Shown: one piece after another, positions 27,842 through 37,210 of the stretch | How the letters are laid out: every line of letters begins with the position of its first letter | Position numbering within the stretch: position 1 is the stretch's first letter | Assembly (NCBI RefSeq): GCF_029714425.1 | Contig: NZ_CP121668.1 | Location: forward strand, 2,625,501-2,689,500 | Source: Bradyrhizobium sp. CB2312 | Lineage (GTDB): Bacteria; Pseudomonadota; Alphaproteobacteria; Rhizobiales; Xanthobacteraceae | Direction: 5' to 3' | DNA: 64,000 bases | The notes under the pieces: model-generated | What the model saw: only the letters and a program-made list of their open reading frames with translations | Databases searched by the model: none | What the model was told of the DNA's origin: nothing | Made by a program: the position numbers and the translations under genes

Positions 27842-28029
27842 GGCTGCCGGCCTCCTTCATTTCGAAACTCGTGCAAAAAATGGCCCCAGCTCCGGGGCAA
27901 TGGGCGGCGAAGCTGGGGCCAATCGGGGTCGTCCTTGGGGAAGGGCATCGGGAAAACTTGGCAGTCGCCAAAGCGTTCCGCCGCTTCTGGCCGAACCCGA
28001 CCCAGGAAGAGGGGCCGAGCGTGTCCGCG

Positions 28030-28299
28030 CGGGGCCTCGTCGTCGCTGGCGGTCATGAAGATGGCGGGGCACTTTGATCCTGATGCTGCAAGCCGGCGCT
28101 GCAGCGCAATCCCGAAATTCCCCCTAGGTGAATGTCGAGCAGCAAGCAGGTTGCCGTCTGCACGCTGCCGCTCTCAAACAATGCCTCGGCTGAGGCGCAA
28201 GTACGGCTCTCGATGCCGTGGCACGCCAATAGCCGTTGCCACGCTCTTCAGAAGACTCGCATCGTCATCGACTACGACCACAACTGTCTGCTGCGCCAT
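28030..28299 (-). pseudogene. response-regulator receiver domain, frameshifted
   Basis: Decayed FixJ/CheY-type receiver. From ATG 28299 it reads MAQQTVVVVVDDDASLLKSV (acidic pocket). It then changes frame to ESRTCASAEALFESGS and TCLLLDIHLGGISG (phospho-acceptor Asp), and changes frame again to LQRRLAASGSK and PAIFMTASDDEA (conserved Thr). At least two indels; the Lys-containing end and any output domain are not recognisable. Confidence 0.7.
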
Positions 28300-28389
28300 C
28301 CTGTCAGCCTCTAGCCGCTAACACGACGGCCGCAAGGGTGACCAACCTTTGATCTGCATCAACGGAAAGTCCGCTGGCGCTGGCTGATG

Positions 28390-28905
28390 TTACCGCTGGG
28401 ACCTGCGAGGCGCAGACGCACTGGCCGGCCGCAACTCCATGCTGGACACGCCCGCTGTAATGTTCACGCCGGTCTGACCCTGCACGGACAGTGGCTGCAA
28501 AGCGACCGTGCGGTCCGAGCCGCCGATCAGGAGGTTGGCACCCGCTCCGGCGCCGACGGTGCCACCGGCGGTGGCACCCGTATAGGTTCCCACCAATGCC
28601 GCCCGGCGTAGTGTGGTCGGTGCAAAAACGGCCCACGTCAGCTTGCCGCCGGACGTGGCGCCGATGTCGAGCCCAAGCGTACTGACGGTGCCTTCATAAG
28701 CCTCGCGCGCCCTGCCTCTCGCCGATTCATAGATGCAGCTCAGTTGCCGCTGTCCAGCGACAATCATGCCAACGCCCGGCGATATGTTGCAGGTGAGCGT
28801 GCCGACCTGCGTTCGCCCAGCCTGCTGAGCCGTAGCAGGAACAATGGCCAGGGCGAGCACCAGGGCGGCGTATGCGATTGGTCCGTTCAGCATTGCTTTG
28901 TTCAT
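28390..28905 (-). CDS. DUF992-family exported protein
   Basis: 171-residue secreted protein of the DUF992 family. ATG 28905 (MNKAMLNGP) follows GGAGG by seven bases. A signal peptide runs to about ATAQQ (cleavage near residue 27). The conserved blocks are VGTLTCNISPGVGM, LDIGATSGGKLTWAVFAPT and GAGANLLIGGSDRTVALQPL. Such proteins are abundant in rhizobia and of unknown function. An exact EcfG promoter lies upstream, so it belongs to the stress regulon. Confidence 0.88.
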   Translation of the reverse strand: MNKAMLNGPIAYAALVLALAIVPATAQQAGRTQVGTLTCNISPGVGMIVAGQRQLSCIYESARGRAREAYEGTVSTLGLDIGATSGGKLTWAVFAPTTLRRAALVGTYTGATAGGTVGAGAGANLLIGGSDRTVALQPLSVQGQTGVNITAGVSSMELRPASASAPRRSQR

Positions 28906-28940
28906 GGGGCGGCCTCCAACGACGTATTCTGGTGCTCCCC

Positions 28941-28966
28941 AACGCGGACCAGCATTGCGACGTTCC
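28941..28966 (-). promoter_or_regulatory. EcfG-type stress promoter of DUF992 gene
   Basis: Minus strand GGAAC (28966-28962), 17-base spacer, CGTT (28944-28941), exact consensus, about 36 bases before the DUF992 start codon. Confidence 0.75.
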
Positions 28967-29200
28967 TGTTTCTCGCACATGCGAAGCCGAAAGGCGGGCT
29001 GGCGCAGAACCTATCGCGGCGAGAGAGCTGCGAATAAAGGCGCTAGATCAATTATCAGGACCGCCAAGGAGCCCGGGTTCGCTCCGCCGCGCCGGTCGAT
29101 GACTGAGTGAAGTCCGTTTGTGGGCCACAAGCCGACGTAGGTTAGGTCACGCGCGAGCGTACACCCGGTACGCCGTTAGCTCCAACACGGCGCGTCTCGC

Positions 29201-29398
29201 TTACCCGCCGACCAGCCTGGGAAAAAAGACGGTCTCTTCCGCGAGCGGGTCGAACGATCGAATCTGCGAGACCTGACCTGGACCGGTTCGGACGGCGGCG
29301 GTAAAGCCTTCATTCGTCAGTTCGCGGAAGCGCTGCTCCGCCTTCGCCTGTGCGTCGTTCGGGTCGAAACGGTGCCGGCTGTCGCCGCTGCGGTCCAT
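29201..29398 (-). CDS. recurring-cassette protein A, copy 2 (ends FFPRLVGG)
   Basis: 65-residue homologue of the genes at 21574 and 60151: MDRSGDSRHRFDPNDAQ, GFTAAVRTGPGQVSQIRSFD, AEETVFFPRLVGG. The family N-terminus MA.QIVMD is replaced here by EYRQEFVMD with no ATG. The start is thus either ATG 29398 or GTG 29401, and the protein is a little shorter. It also lacks about four residues of the central helix. Unlike the other copies, it lies downstream of its protein B partner, 342 bases away. Confidence 0.6.
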   Translation of the reverse strand: MDRSGDSRHRFDPNDAQAKAEQRFRELTNEGFTAAVRTGPGQVSQIRSFDPLAEETVFFPRLVGG

Positions 29399-29740
29399 CA
29401 CAAACTCTTGCCGATACTCTAGGACCCGGGTCCGGCCGAAGCCGCGAAGTTTCAAGAGGAGAAGATTCCCGCGAGATCCAGCCGTTGTCCGACGGGAGAG
29501 CTCGCGGCATGTCGGCTCAGCCTTCGGAACGAGAGCTGCGCGAAGTCCGCTAAATTCGTTGCGACCTGCCAGAGCAGCCATTATCGCAAGTGCAGTATTC
29601 GACTTTTGTTGTCGAATTGACTTCCGTTCTGAGGAGTCAGAGATTTGGATTAAGATTCGGATGGCGCCCGCGCCTGCGCCCGCTCGACTGCAATGACCTT
29701 GTTGGCTGCTTGTTTGTTCCAATTCACCAAAGACCTTGGT
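29399..29740. other. spacer between cassette genes, copy 2
   Basis: About 340 bases. The minus-strand frame of gene A stays open here but looks non-coding. Part near 29440 (CTTGAAACTTC.CGGCTTCGGC, minus strand) resembles the sequence upstream of copy 1. Confidence 0.4.
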
Positions 29741-30484
29741 TCAGAGAGATCGGCTACGGAGCAATTCTCGGCTTAGCGAAATCCTGTTAGCTACCTTTAG
29801 CGCGCTGTGCTCATCCGTCTCCAAGGCGATCTTTTGGGCAAGAATGACGTCCGCAGCCGCCAAGCAACCAAGAGGCATGAAACACAAACCCATCCTGGGA
29901 CGGCCCGCATCATCGATCTCGCAAACGTTCGGCGGAACTATCCCATAATAGATGCGGTATCGTTTTCCGCTGTCACAACCGACGACCTCGAAATAGCCAG
30001 AGCCATCGAATTGCTCTCGTTGGTCTGGCGATAGCCAGTCCCGCATGAGCCGCAAGCCGCGCGCTTCGCTCGTATTTTTCCAGTACAGCTTGCGAAGAGC
30101 CGTGATGCGCGAGCAAGCCTCGACCGGCGGGGAGGTCACGTGAAACAGCCCGATCTTCGTTGCGTGCGACTGGTTGAACATCCGGATCGCCTCGGATGTT
30201 GGCTTCAACAGGACCTTGCAGCCCTTCCGTTCGAAATAGGCTTGGGCCTCCGGTGATAGGTGAAGGTTGCCCATCTGACCCGAGCCAATGACGACCTGGT
30301 CGCACCCTTTCTCAAAGAGAAATTTCGCCTCGTCTTTTGAAAGCACGTGCGAGGTACCATAGAGCTTCTTTGATAACTTCTTTTTCCGCTTCACAACCTC
30401 GCCGGAAAGGCGAATGACTACGTCGTGCTCATAAATCTTTCCATTAATCGTAATCGCGCCAAATGGGGTGCTCTCAATTCTCAT
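29741..30484 (-). CDS. Mth938-like domain fused to cassette protein B (copy 2)
   Basis: 247-residue two-domain protein. ATG 30484 follows GAGGAGG by seven bases. Residues 1-110 form an Mth938-like (DUF498) domain: MRIESTPFGAITINGKIYEH, VVKRKKKLSKKLYGTSH, CDQVVIGSGQMGNLHLSPEA. Residues about 135-247 are the cassette B core (LRLMRDWLSPDQREQF, GYFEVVGCDSGKRYRIYYG, NVCEIDDAGRPRMGLCFMP, ADVILAQKIALETDE). The natural fusion ties the orphan B domain to an Mth938 protein. Mth938 proteins have no settled enzymatic role. Confidence 0.8.
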   Translation of the reverse strand: MRIESTPFGAITINGKIYEHDVVIRLSGEVVKRKKKLSKKLYGTSHVLSKDEAKFLFEKGCDQVVIGSGQMGNLHLSPEAQAYFERKGCKVLLKPTSEAIRMFNQSHATKIGLFHVTSPPVEACSRITALRKLYWKNTSEARGLRLMRDWLSPDQREQFDGSGYFEVVGCDSGKRYRIYYGIVPPNVCEIDDAGRPRMGLCFMPLGCLAAADVILAQKIALETDEHSALKVANRISLSRELLRSRSL

Positions 30485-30748
30485 CGCGGCCTCCTCTCAA
30501 TCAGACTTATCAGCCCATCAGAAGGTTGCCAGTCACCTCGCGCCTCATCATCATGATCTGATCTTTCGTCAGGCCGTCCTTTATCCGGTCGGTGACTGCA
30601 CATGGCTGTCATGAGTTGCAGCCAACTTGCGCCGAGCGACTTACCCACGGAGCAATCGGCGCCGACTCAACCGGAGCAGACGACTACTTTATCTCAGGCG
30701 TTTGGCCAGCCCGCGATATGGTCCCCTAGAAACCATTGTCCCCCGCGC

Positions 30749-31183
30749 TTACTCGCAGTCCTGCTCAGCCGCCGTCAACTTTTGCTGGGACGGTGCTGGT
30801 TCGGCCGCTCCGGCCGTGGCCCTCTTTGATTGTTCAGTGGGCGCCGGGCGGGTCTGCTCGACCGTGCCTGCCGTCCGGTCCGGTTGCTGCGCGGAGGGTG
30901 CGGGCTTGGTCGCCGTTGATTGCTCGGCGGCGGTCGGCTGGCTCTGCATCTGGCGCTGCGCATCTTCCGACGACGTTGCGGTATGCTCCGAGGCTCTGCC
31001 CATCGAAGATGTCGGCGGGTGCTGCTTGGAATCAGCTGCTGTGGAACCGGTGGTTTGTCCGGTATGGCCCGGGACATTTCCTGATCCTGCATCGCGGCTC
31101 GCCGTGTTGCAGGGACCGGCATACACGGAGCTGGCGCTGAAGGCGAGCACCGCACCCAAGATGATAAGTCTGTTAGCGATCAT
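30749..31183 (-). CDS. secreted Gln/Thr/Pro-rich protein
   Basis: 144-residue exported protein. ATG 31183 has AAAGGAG upstream and starts a clear signal peptide (MIANRLIILGAVLAFSASSV, cleavage after VYA). The mature part begins GPCNTASRDAGSG and is hydrophilic and low-complexity (QPTAAEQ, KPAPSAQQ, TRPAPTEQ), as in extracytoplasmic rhizobial orphan proteins. An EcfG-like promoter lies upstream. Function unknown. Confidence 0.7.
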   Translation of the reverse strand: MIANRLIILGAVLAFSASSVYAGPCNTASRDAGSGNVPGHTGQTTGSTAADSKQHPPTSSMGRASEHTATSSEDAQRQMQSQPTAAEQSTATKPAPSAQQPDRTAGTVEQTRPAPTEQSKRATAGAAEPAPSQQKLTAAEQDCE

Positions 31184-31214
31184 AGCCCTTCTCCTTTGGC
31201 TCTCTGGACGACTG

Positions 31215-31240
31215 AACAAAAGTATGGGGCCTTCCGTTCC
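31215..31240 (-). promoter_or_regulatory. EcfG-like promoter of secreted protein gene
   Basis: Minus strand GGAAC (31240-31236), 17-base spacer, TGTT (31218-31215): one mismatch from the CGTT consensus, about 32 bases before the start codon. Confidence 0.5.
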
Positions 31241-31566
31241 GGGCGTCGCGTGACCGGCGACAACATTGACCGAGGCATAAAAGGTTGGCGGCCTCTTCCT
31301 CTTCATCATCGGCTTTGCCCACTTCGCGTGCCACCAGAAGACGAACGTGTCTCGACCAATGAAGCCTCAAGGGCAACCCAGCCAGCTAGGTTGAATGGGA
31401 GACCCGCGACTTCTGATGCGGGTTTCTTGCTAGAGCATCCGAGCTGGAGTTGAGCCGATGTCGGCGACGATAGATTGGTGATTGGCGCTGCGACATGTTC
31501 TCCCAGGAACGCCCCCGTCGCGGCCGAGTTAAGCCGACAAAGCCCACCTGTGAGGGAGACGAAGCC
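31241..31566. other. intergenic between divergent stress genes
   Basis: Separates the minus-strand secreted-protein gene from the plus-strand PRC-barrel gene and holds the PRC-barrel promoter at 31506-31530. No other gene seen. Confidence 0.5.
31506..31530 (+). promoter_or_regulatory. EcfG-like promoter of PRC-barrel gene
   Basis: GGAAC (31506-31510), 16-base spacer, AGTT (31527-31530): one mismatch from consensus, 36 bases before the PRC-barrel start. Confidence 0.5.
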
Positions 31567-31947
31567 ATGGCCCGCGCAACAGCCCATCCGGATCATCAAT
31601 GCATCTCAAGCGAAGACATTCAAGGAACCGAGGTTTATGGAGCAGACGGTAAGAATATCGGCGAAATTGATCACCTCATCATCGACAAAGTGTCAGGTCG
31701 CGTAGCCTATGCCGTCATGAGCTTTGGTGGATTTGTCGGCTTGGGTCACAGCCATTACCCCATTCCCTGGGGCGCTCTGGCCTTTGATACGTCGCTTGGT
31801 GGTTTTCGAACCAACATCACCGAGCAACAGCTGAGGGACGCGCCTGAGTTCAGTGATGACTCATGGCAGGATCGAGACTGGGAAACGCGCACCCACCAGT
31901 ATTACGGAACGCCGACGTACTGGGAGGCGCGACCAGGTGGCCTATAA
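31567..31947 (+). CDS. PRC-barrel domain protein
   Basis: 126-residue protein with a PRC-barrel fold at about 15-85 (GTEVYGADGKNIGEIDHLII, DKVSGRVAYAVMSFGGFVGL, HYPIPWGALAFD). The family is common among alphaproteobacterial stress genes. ATG 31567 (MARATAHPDH) follows GGGAGA by about nine bases. The C-terminus (DDSWQDRDWETRTHQYYG) is an acidic, aromatic tail. Confidence 0.88.
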   Translation: MARATAHPDHQCISSEDIQGTEVYGADGKNIGEIDHLIIDKVSGRVAYAVMSFGGFVGLGHSHYPIPWGALAFDTSLGGFRTNITEQQLRDAPEFSDDSWQDRDWETRTHQYYGTPTYWEARPGGL

Positions 31948-32098
31948 CGGCAGGCAGCGCACCTGTGAAAATTCCAAATCGTGAGTTGCCAGCTGCCCCA
32001 CGGAACAACTGATTGACTAGCCCCTGGGCTGGCATGATGCGGTCGATGAAGCAGGGGCGGGAGACGGCAGAGTTGTCAAGAGACCCAATTTACGGTCC

Positions 32099-33105
32099 TT
32101 GATCTCATGCGCCCGCGCACAGGGACATGCACGGGGCGCTATCGGATTTGATCCTGCCGAATTGTCGCATCCGATACTTGCCAGTGGAGATCATTGGCGG
32201 CTACGCGATTATGGCGGCCGCGAACCATCGCTGCTCATTATCGCTGCTCCAATCAAGCGACCCTATATTATCTGGGATCTCGGGCCAAACGTCAGTGCCA
32301 TCCGCTACTGCCTGAGCTGGGGCGTGCGCGTGTGCCTCCTCGAATGGATTGTGCCGACAGCATCAGGCGGGCATGTCGGGCTCGATGAATGCGCAAGAGG
32401 CATATCCGTATGTGTGGCGAGGATCGCAACCGAACCGAAAGCGATGAAGCCCTTCCTGATCGGCCATTCGCTTGGCGGGACGTTAGCGGCAGTCTTCTGT
32501 GCATGCGAACCGCGAGCTGTGGTCTGTTGCTTCTCGGCGCGCCCCTTTGCTTTGAACCAGCGACGAACAGATTTCGCGATGCGCTCGTTTCGATGATTCC
32601 GCCTGACTTGAGTGAAACCGGCATCATCCCGGGCTCGCTGTTGTCGCATGCAAGCGCATTCGCCTCCCCTGACACATTCGTATGGTCCCGCATGACGGAT
32701 GCAGCAATGAGCCTTGGCGACTTGCGAGCCCTGGATGTCCATGCGCGCGTTGAGCGCTGGGCTCTGGACGAGGCTCCGCTCCCGTGGAAGCTGGTCCACC
32801 AGATTGCAGAATGGCTGTACCGGGAAAACCGGTTCTGCCGAGGCGATCTCACCGTACTCGGTCATACGATTGGCCCGTCATGTCTCGATGCTCCGATGCT
32901 CGCGGTCGTCAACACGGCAGACGACGTTGCACCGCTCGGCTCGATTGAACCGTTCCTTGATGCGTTGCCTACCAAGGATGTCACGCTCATCAAATACCGC
33001 GGCGAAAACGGCATTGCATTGCAGCACCTCGGAGTTCTTCTGGGGCGGGAGGCTTACGTGCTTATCTGGCCGAAGATCGTCGCTTGGCTGGCGTCACATC
33101 GCTGA
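32099..33105 (+). pseudogene. PhaC-like alpha/beta hydrolase, frameshifted
   Basis: The first half, in one frame, carries a hydrolase core: LLIIAAPIKRPYIIWDL, then LIGHSLGGTLAAVFCACEP, a nucleophile elbow G-H-S-L-G. Near 32510-32525 the pattern continues in a different frame (LLLLGAPLCFEPATNRFRDA, VERWALDEAPLPWKLVHQIA, AVVNTADDVAPLGSIEPFLD, NGIALQHLGVLLGRE) to 33105. Together they resemble PHA-synthase/depolymerase-like hydrolases, including the D-D and H positions expected for the triad. Neither half alone would be active. Confidence 0.7.
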
Positions 33106-33192
33106 TAGACCGGTTCGGCGGCAAACCAGCGCAGATATCGGTAAAAGATGGAGCGGAATTCGCTCGGCGAGCAGATGTCCGTTTCGGGTCTT

Positions 33193-34749
33193 GGCCGTGT
33201 AAAAACGGCCTTACAGGCCGTCAGTCTTTGAGCCAAAACTGAGCCGACCTCAGGCCACGATCGCGGCGATCAGCGGCCTGATCCCAAGGATATTCATTGC
33301 TCGGGTCAGATTATAGGCCAAAACCGAGAGCGCCATCTCAGCGGCTACCTTTGGAAGGGTTTTGGTCAGGAAGTGCGTCGCTCCCATGCGTGCCTTCATC
33401 GTGCCGAACGGATGCTCGACAGTCTCGCGACGAAGGCGCATAGCGAGCGGGTTCGCATCGAGCCGCTGCCGCACGGCGTCGAGCAGATCCTCGTGCTCCC
33501 ATCGCGTGATCCGTCGCTCTGACCCGGGCGTGCACTGGACCTTGATCGAACAATTCTTGCAGGCATTGGTCCAGTAGCGCCGCAGCATCTTGTCGGCTTC
33601 TTCGTTTGTATAGCGATACGGCAATCGCTCTCCGGCGGGACAACGATAGGCGTCTTCCTCCGGCAAATAGACAAAGTCCTGCTTACCGAAGCGTCCGTCT
33701 GACTTGGCGCCCGAAGTCATCGGCTTGGGCAGAGTTACCGTGATGCCGACCTCGTGGCAGGCGAGGATCTCTGGACTGCTGAAGTAGCCACGATCGGCAA
33801 CGGCCTTGAGCGTCTCGGTCTTCAGAACAGCCTTCGCCTGCTTGGCCATGTTGGCAAGTTGTGCTCGATCTGAGCCGCTGTTCGTCACCTCATGCGCGAT
33901 GATCAGGTGATGGTCGGTATCGACAGCAACTTGGACATTGTAGCCGACAACGCCGGATCCGCGGCCACTGGTTGCCATCGAACGGCTATCCGGATCGGTC
34001 AGCGAGATTTGCTGATCCGGCGAAGCAAGCATCTGCTTCTCGGAGGCAGCAAGCTTGCCCATTTCCTCCTTCAGGTTTGTCAGCTTCTCGGTAAGCCTCG
34101 TCACCTTCGCCGCCAGCGCCTCGCTCGCCTCCTGTCGGTCTGCCGTGTCAAGTTGGCTCAAGTAGCGCGCGACGCTCTCCTCCAACTGAGCACGTCGCCG
34201 TTCCACCTTCGCGCGCGTGAAGTTCCTGTCCCGGTTGTTAACGGCCTTGAACTTGCTGCCATCGATGGCGACGCTCGCTGTCGCGAGCAGGCCCATCTCG
34301 CGGCAAAGTTCGACGAAGCGCGCGCATACCTTGCGCAGCGCCAGGCCGTTGTCCTTGCGGAAGTCCGCAATCGTCTTGTGATCGGGAGCGAGCCGACCCA
34401 GCAGCCACATCACCTCGACATTGCGCCCGGCCTCTCGTTCCAGCCGCCGGCTCGATTGCACTCGGTTCAGATAGCCGTAAATGTAAAGCTTAAGGAGCAC
34501 CGAGGGATGGTACGACGGCCGACCGGTGGCCGCCGGCTCCGCACCCTCAAAGCCCATCTCAGCCAAACCGAGCGCATCGACAAATACGTCGATCACGCGA
34601 ACTGGGTTACTCTCGTCAATGAAGTCATCGAGGCATTCGGGCAACAGCGTCCGCTGCCCACGATCCGCCTCTTCAACGAAGCGCCTCATCGATTCCCCCA
34701 AAAGAATCACAGGAGAATCATAACAGCAGCCCGCCGTTTTCACACAGCC
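33193..34749 (-). mobile_element. IS1182-family insertion sequence, copy 1
   Basis: Imperfect terminal inverted repeats: left GGCCGTGTAAAAACGGCC (33193-33210), right CGCCGTTTTCACACAGCC (34732-34749), 15 of 18 positions complementary. They bracket one complete transposase gene. Length about 1.56 kb. The right end abuts a ~93-bp repeat that recurs inverted at 46992. Confidence 0.75.
33250..34689 (-). CDS. IS1182-family transposase
   Basis: 479-residue DDE transposase starting at ATG 34689 (MRRFVEEADRGQRTLLPECL); the 90 codons before it are not protein-like. It has the N-terminal DUF772-type region (GRPSYHPSVLLKLYIYGYLN, DHKTIADFRKDN), the catalytic half (VAIDGSKFKAVNN, VGYNVQVAVDTDHHLI, AVADRGYFSS, TVEHPFGTMKARMG) and a Cys motif (CKNCSIKVQC). 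It appears intact and may be active. Confidence 0.92.
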   Translation of the reverse strand: MRRFVEEADRGQRTLLPECLDDFIDESNPVRVIDVFVDALGLAEMGFEGAEPAATGRPSYHPSVLLKLYIYGYLNRVQSSRRLEREAGRNVEVMWLLGRLAPDHKTIADFRKDNGLALRKVCARFVELCREMGLLATASVAIDGSKFKAVNNRDRNFTRAKVERRRAQLEESVARYLSQLDTADRQEASEALAAKVTRLTEKLTNLKEEMGKLAASEKQMLASPDQQISLTDPDSRSMATSGRGSGVVGYNVQVAVDTDHHLIIAHEVTNSGSDRAQLANMAKQAKAVLKTETLKAVADRGYFSSPEILACHEVGITVTLPKPMTSGAKSDGRFGKQDFVYLPEEDAYRCPAGERLPYRYTNEEADKMLRRYWTNACKNCSIKVQCTPGSERRITRWEHEDLLDAVRQRLDANPLAMRLRRETVEHPFGTMKARMGATHFLTKTLPKVAAEMALSVLAYNLTRAMNILGIRPLIAAIVA

Positions 34750-34751
34750 AG

Positions 34752-34844
34752 GGTCAAAGGCTGCCCTCGACAGGCAGCATGACCTTGGCCAGCTCCCCGC
34801 TCGGAAGCGGACACTGCAGCGCGCGGGCGGAGGTCGGCCTCGGG
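34752..34844. repeat. ~93-bp dispersed repeat, copy at IS1182 junction
   Basis: Begins GGTCAAAGGCTGCCCTCGAC and ends GTCGGCCTCGGGCC. It matches, in inverted orientation and by eye about 85 percent, the segment 46992-47086. It lies exactly between the right end of IS1182 copy 1 and the left end of copy 2. Confidence 0.8.
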
Positions 34845-34846
34845 CC

Positions 34847-35774
34847 CAGGCTGTGTGAAAAGGCTCTGTTTGAAATGATTCGCGCGCTAAGATTCCCGGC
34901 GATTTTACGGGGAATCTAATGAAGCGCTTTGTTGAAGGGTTGGATCGCGGCCAGAGCACACTGTTTCCTGCCTCGCTCGACGACTATGTGGCCGAGGATA
35001 ACCCGGTGCGAGCGGTCGACGTGTTCGTCGATGATCTCGATCTCGACAGGCTCGGGTTCATCGGGGTCCAGCCATTCGACACCGGCCGACCCAGCTATCA
35101 CCCGGGTACTATGCTCAAGCTCTACATCTACGGCTATCTTAATCGGGTTCCGTCGAGCCGACGCCTAGAGCGGGAATGCCAGCGCAACATCGAGATGATC
35201 TGGTTGACGGGGCAGCTGGCGCCGGACTTCAAGACGATCGCGGACTTCCGCAAGGACAATGGCAGGCCATTCGTGAGGTCTGTCGCGAGTTCGTCGCGCT
35301 GTGCCGCAAGCTTGATCTGTTCAGTGAAGCGAGTGTTGCCATCGACGGATCAAATTTCAAGGCCGTCAATGTACGGGACTAGAACTTCACCGAGGCCAAG
35401 ATGAAGAGGCGTCTCGGGCGGATCGATGAGAGTATCGCCCGCTATCTCTCTCAGCTTGAAACCGCCGATCGGCATGGCGATGCGGTGCCGGAGGCGAAGG
35501 TTGAGCGGTTGAGGGGCAAGATCGAGAGGCTCAGGGAAGAGATCGTGCGCCTCAACTCGATCAATGCGGAGATGATGAAGAGCGAGGACAAGCAAATCTC
35601 ACTGTCCGATCCTGACGCACCTGCTGGAGGCGATGCAAACGTAAGCGACATTTGTACGTCAGATCGTCGGCATTCGGGTTCAGAAGCTTCTGGCTGCTCA
35701 TCGGGCCGCCCGAATCAAGCCGCGAAGCCGATGCCGGACTTTCGACCTGCGCCGAAAGAGGTTCTCACACAGCC
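34847..35774 (+). mobile_element. IS1182-family insertion sequence, copy 2, decayed
   Basis: The left end GGCTGTGTGAAAAGGCTC and the right end TTCTCACACAGCC are recognisable as the same terminal repeat. Only 928 bases lie between them, so the catalytic half of the transposase gene has been lost. The right end interrupts a methyltransferase gene on the other strand. Confidence 0.7.
34919..35625 (+). pseudogene. IS1182 transposase remnant
   Basis: ATG 34919 starts a good N-terminal half (MKRFVEGLDRGQSTLFPASL, FKTAIADFRKDNG-type pattern). It then frameshifts near 35265, where the homologous reading continues as AIREVCREFVALCRKLDLFS in another frame. It meets an in-frame TAG after FKAVNVRD (35380s), resumes (KRRLGRIDESIARYLSQLET) and stops matching after QISLSDPDAPA. 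Three separate lesions. Confidence 0.85.
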
Positions 35775-36281
35775 TGGGCGACGGCGCAGCTCGCGTCCGC
35801 TTTCTCCGAGTGCCGCCACCGTGTCGACCATCATGCGCATGCCGGGCATGCCGCCGAGATGATCCCACACCGTTGCCGCGACCACGCCGCCCGGCCGAAC
35901 GACGCGGCGCATCTCGGCCACTGCCTTGCCGGCTTCGGGAACGAAGTGGAGCACGAGAAGCGCCAAAGCGCGGTCGAACGCGCCCCGCTCGAAGGGCAGG
36001 GCGCAGGCATCCGCCTGTCGGACTTTTATTCGCGGATTCGTGTTGCGCCGGATCACCTCCTCGACAAAGACTGGTGAATAGTCGACCGCGTCAATTTCGG
36101 CGAGGTCGGCGGCTTTGACGAGCGCGAAGGTCAAGCTCCCGCTGCCGCAGCCGAGGTCGAGAATCCTTTCGCCGTCGGCAGCCCCTGTGAAGTCGATGAA
36201 TAGCGGCGCGAGTCTTCGGCTCCAGCGGCCCATGAGTTGCTCATAGCCCGCAGCGCTGTGGACGCTGAATTCCGAGGTCAT
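35775..36281 (-). pseudogene. class I SAM-dependent methyltransferase, 3' truncated by IS
   Basis: ATG 36281 (MTSEFSVHSAAGYEQLMGRW) follows GGAG by six bases. The SAM-binding motif I LDLGCGSGSLTFAL, motif II VDYSPVF and the post-motif block VVRPGGVVAATVWDHLGG are intact. After about residue 168 the sequence runs into the IS1182 copy 2 right end, so roughly the last 100 residues are missing. Relatives methylate small molecules; the substrate is unknown. Confidence 0.8.
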
Positions 36282-36421
36282 CGAAGTCTCCGTGCGCTCG
36301 GACCTCGACGGGGTGGTTACCAAGCCGCTAAAGCAATCGCATTGCAATCGCGGCGAGCACGCCGTGCGGCTGCTCTATGACGCGTATGAGAAGATCCGCC
36401 ACGGCGGGCTCCATTTGACGG

Positions 36422-37210
36422 CTACCATGCCTCCTCGAGGCCGAGATGCTCGAACACCTCGCGACGAAGCTCAACGAAATGCGGATCGCCCCGGTGGCGA
36501 GGATAGGGCTGGCTGTTGACGACTTCGGCCTTGACCCGTGCAGGTCGGTCGCTCAGCACGATGACGCGGCCGGCGAGCAGGAGCGCCTCCTCGACATCGT
36601 GCGTGACCAACAGCGCTGTGAAGCTCGAGCGCTGCCAAAGTGATACAAGTTCCGTCTGCATCGCGATGCGAGTGAGCGAGTCGAGCTGGCCCAAAGGTTC
36701 GTCGAGGATGAGCAGCGTCGGGTCGTTGACAAGCGCACGCGCCAGAGCCGCGCGCTGTGCCATGCCGCCGGAAAGCTGGTGCGGGTAGGCATTGGCGAAG
36801 TCCGTGAGCCCCACCAGGCGCAAGGCGTCTTCGATACGTCCGCGATGGGTGCGCAGCAAGCCGCGGGCTTCCAGACCGAGCGCAACGTTGCTCCATACTG
36901 TCCGCCATGGATAAAGCGTGGGGTCTTGAAAAACGACGACGCGCGACGGATCGGGTGCTTCGATCTCCCTTCCCTCCGTTAGCAGGGCGCCGGCTGTTGG
37001 AGTGTCGAGCCCCGCGACCAGTCGGAGCAGTGTCGATTTTCCGCATCCACTCGGTCCAAGGATAGCGACAAATTCGCCGCGGCCGACCTGCAGGCTGATG
37101 CGGTCCAACACCGGTAGGGGCTGCCCTTCGAAATTGAAGCGATGGCTCACTTCGCGGAGTGTTAGCGTCGATCCACGGACCGAGTGATCGCCTGACATCG
37201 CCGCTACCAT
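36422..37210 (-). CDS. ABC importer ATP-binding protein (SsuB/TauB-like)
   Basis: 262-residue ATPase of a nitrate/sulfonate/taurine-type importer. Walker [11 protein letters not shown]-loop [11 protein letters not shown], signature LSGGMAQR, Walker B LLILDEP and H-loop VTHD are all present. ATG 37210 overlaps the permease stop by 7 bases, which argues for translational coupling; a second ATG at 37198 is possible. The much longer open frame upstream is the permease gene read out of frame. Confidence 0.92.
   Translation of the reverse strand: MVAAMSGDHSVRGSTLTLREVSHRFNFEGQPLPVLDRISLQVGRGEFVAILGPSGCGKSTLLRLVAGLDTPTAGALLTEGREIEAPDPSRVVVFQDPTLYPWRTVWSNVALGLEARGLLRTHRGRIEDALRLVGLTDFANAYPHQLSGGMAQRAALARALVNDPTLLILDEPLGQLDSLTRIAMQTELVSLWQRSSFTALLVTHDVEEALLLAGRVIVLSDRPARVKAEVVNSQPYPRHRGDPHFVELRREVFEHLGLEEAW

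Noticed and set aside
30485..30748. Minus-strand fragment reading DRIKDGLTKDQIMMMRREVT upstream of the Mth938 fusion
   Set aside because: It looks like the end of a small protein, but no start codon or upstream part is in frame, so it is at most a remnant.
33892..34782. 296-aa plus-strand frame
   Set aside because: Antisense shadow of the IS1182 transposase, no family features.
34752..34844. Short frame in the dispersed repeat (ending LPVEGSL in its 46992 copy) as a small gene
   Set aside because: The reading frame is not kept between the two copies, so conservation is at the DNA level, as for a repeat.
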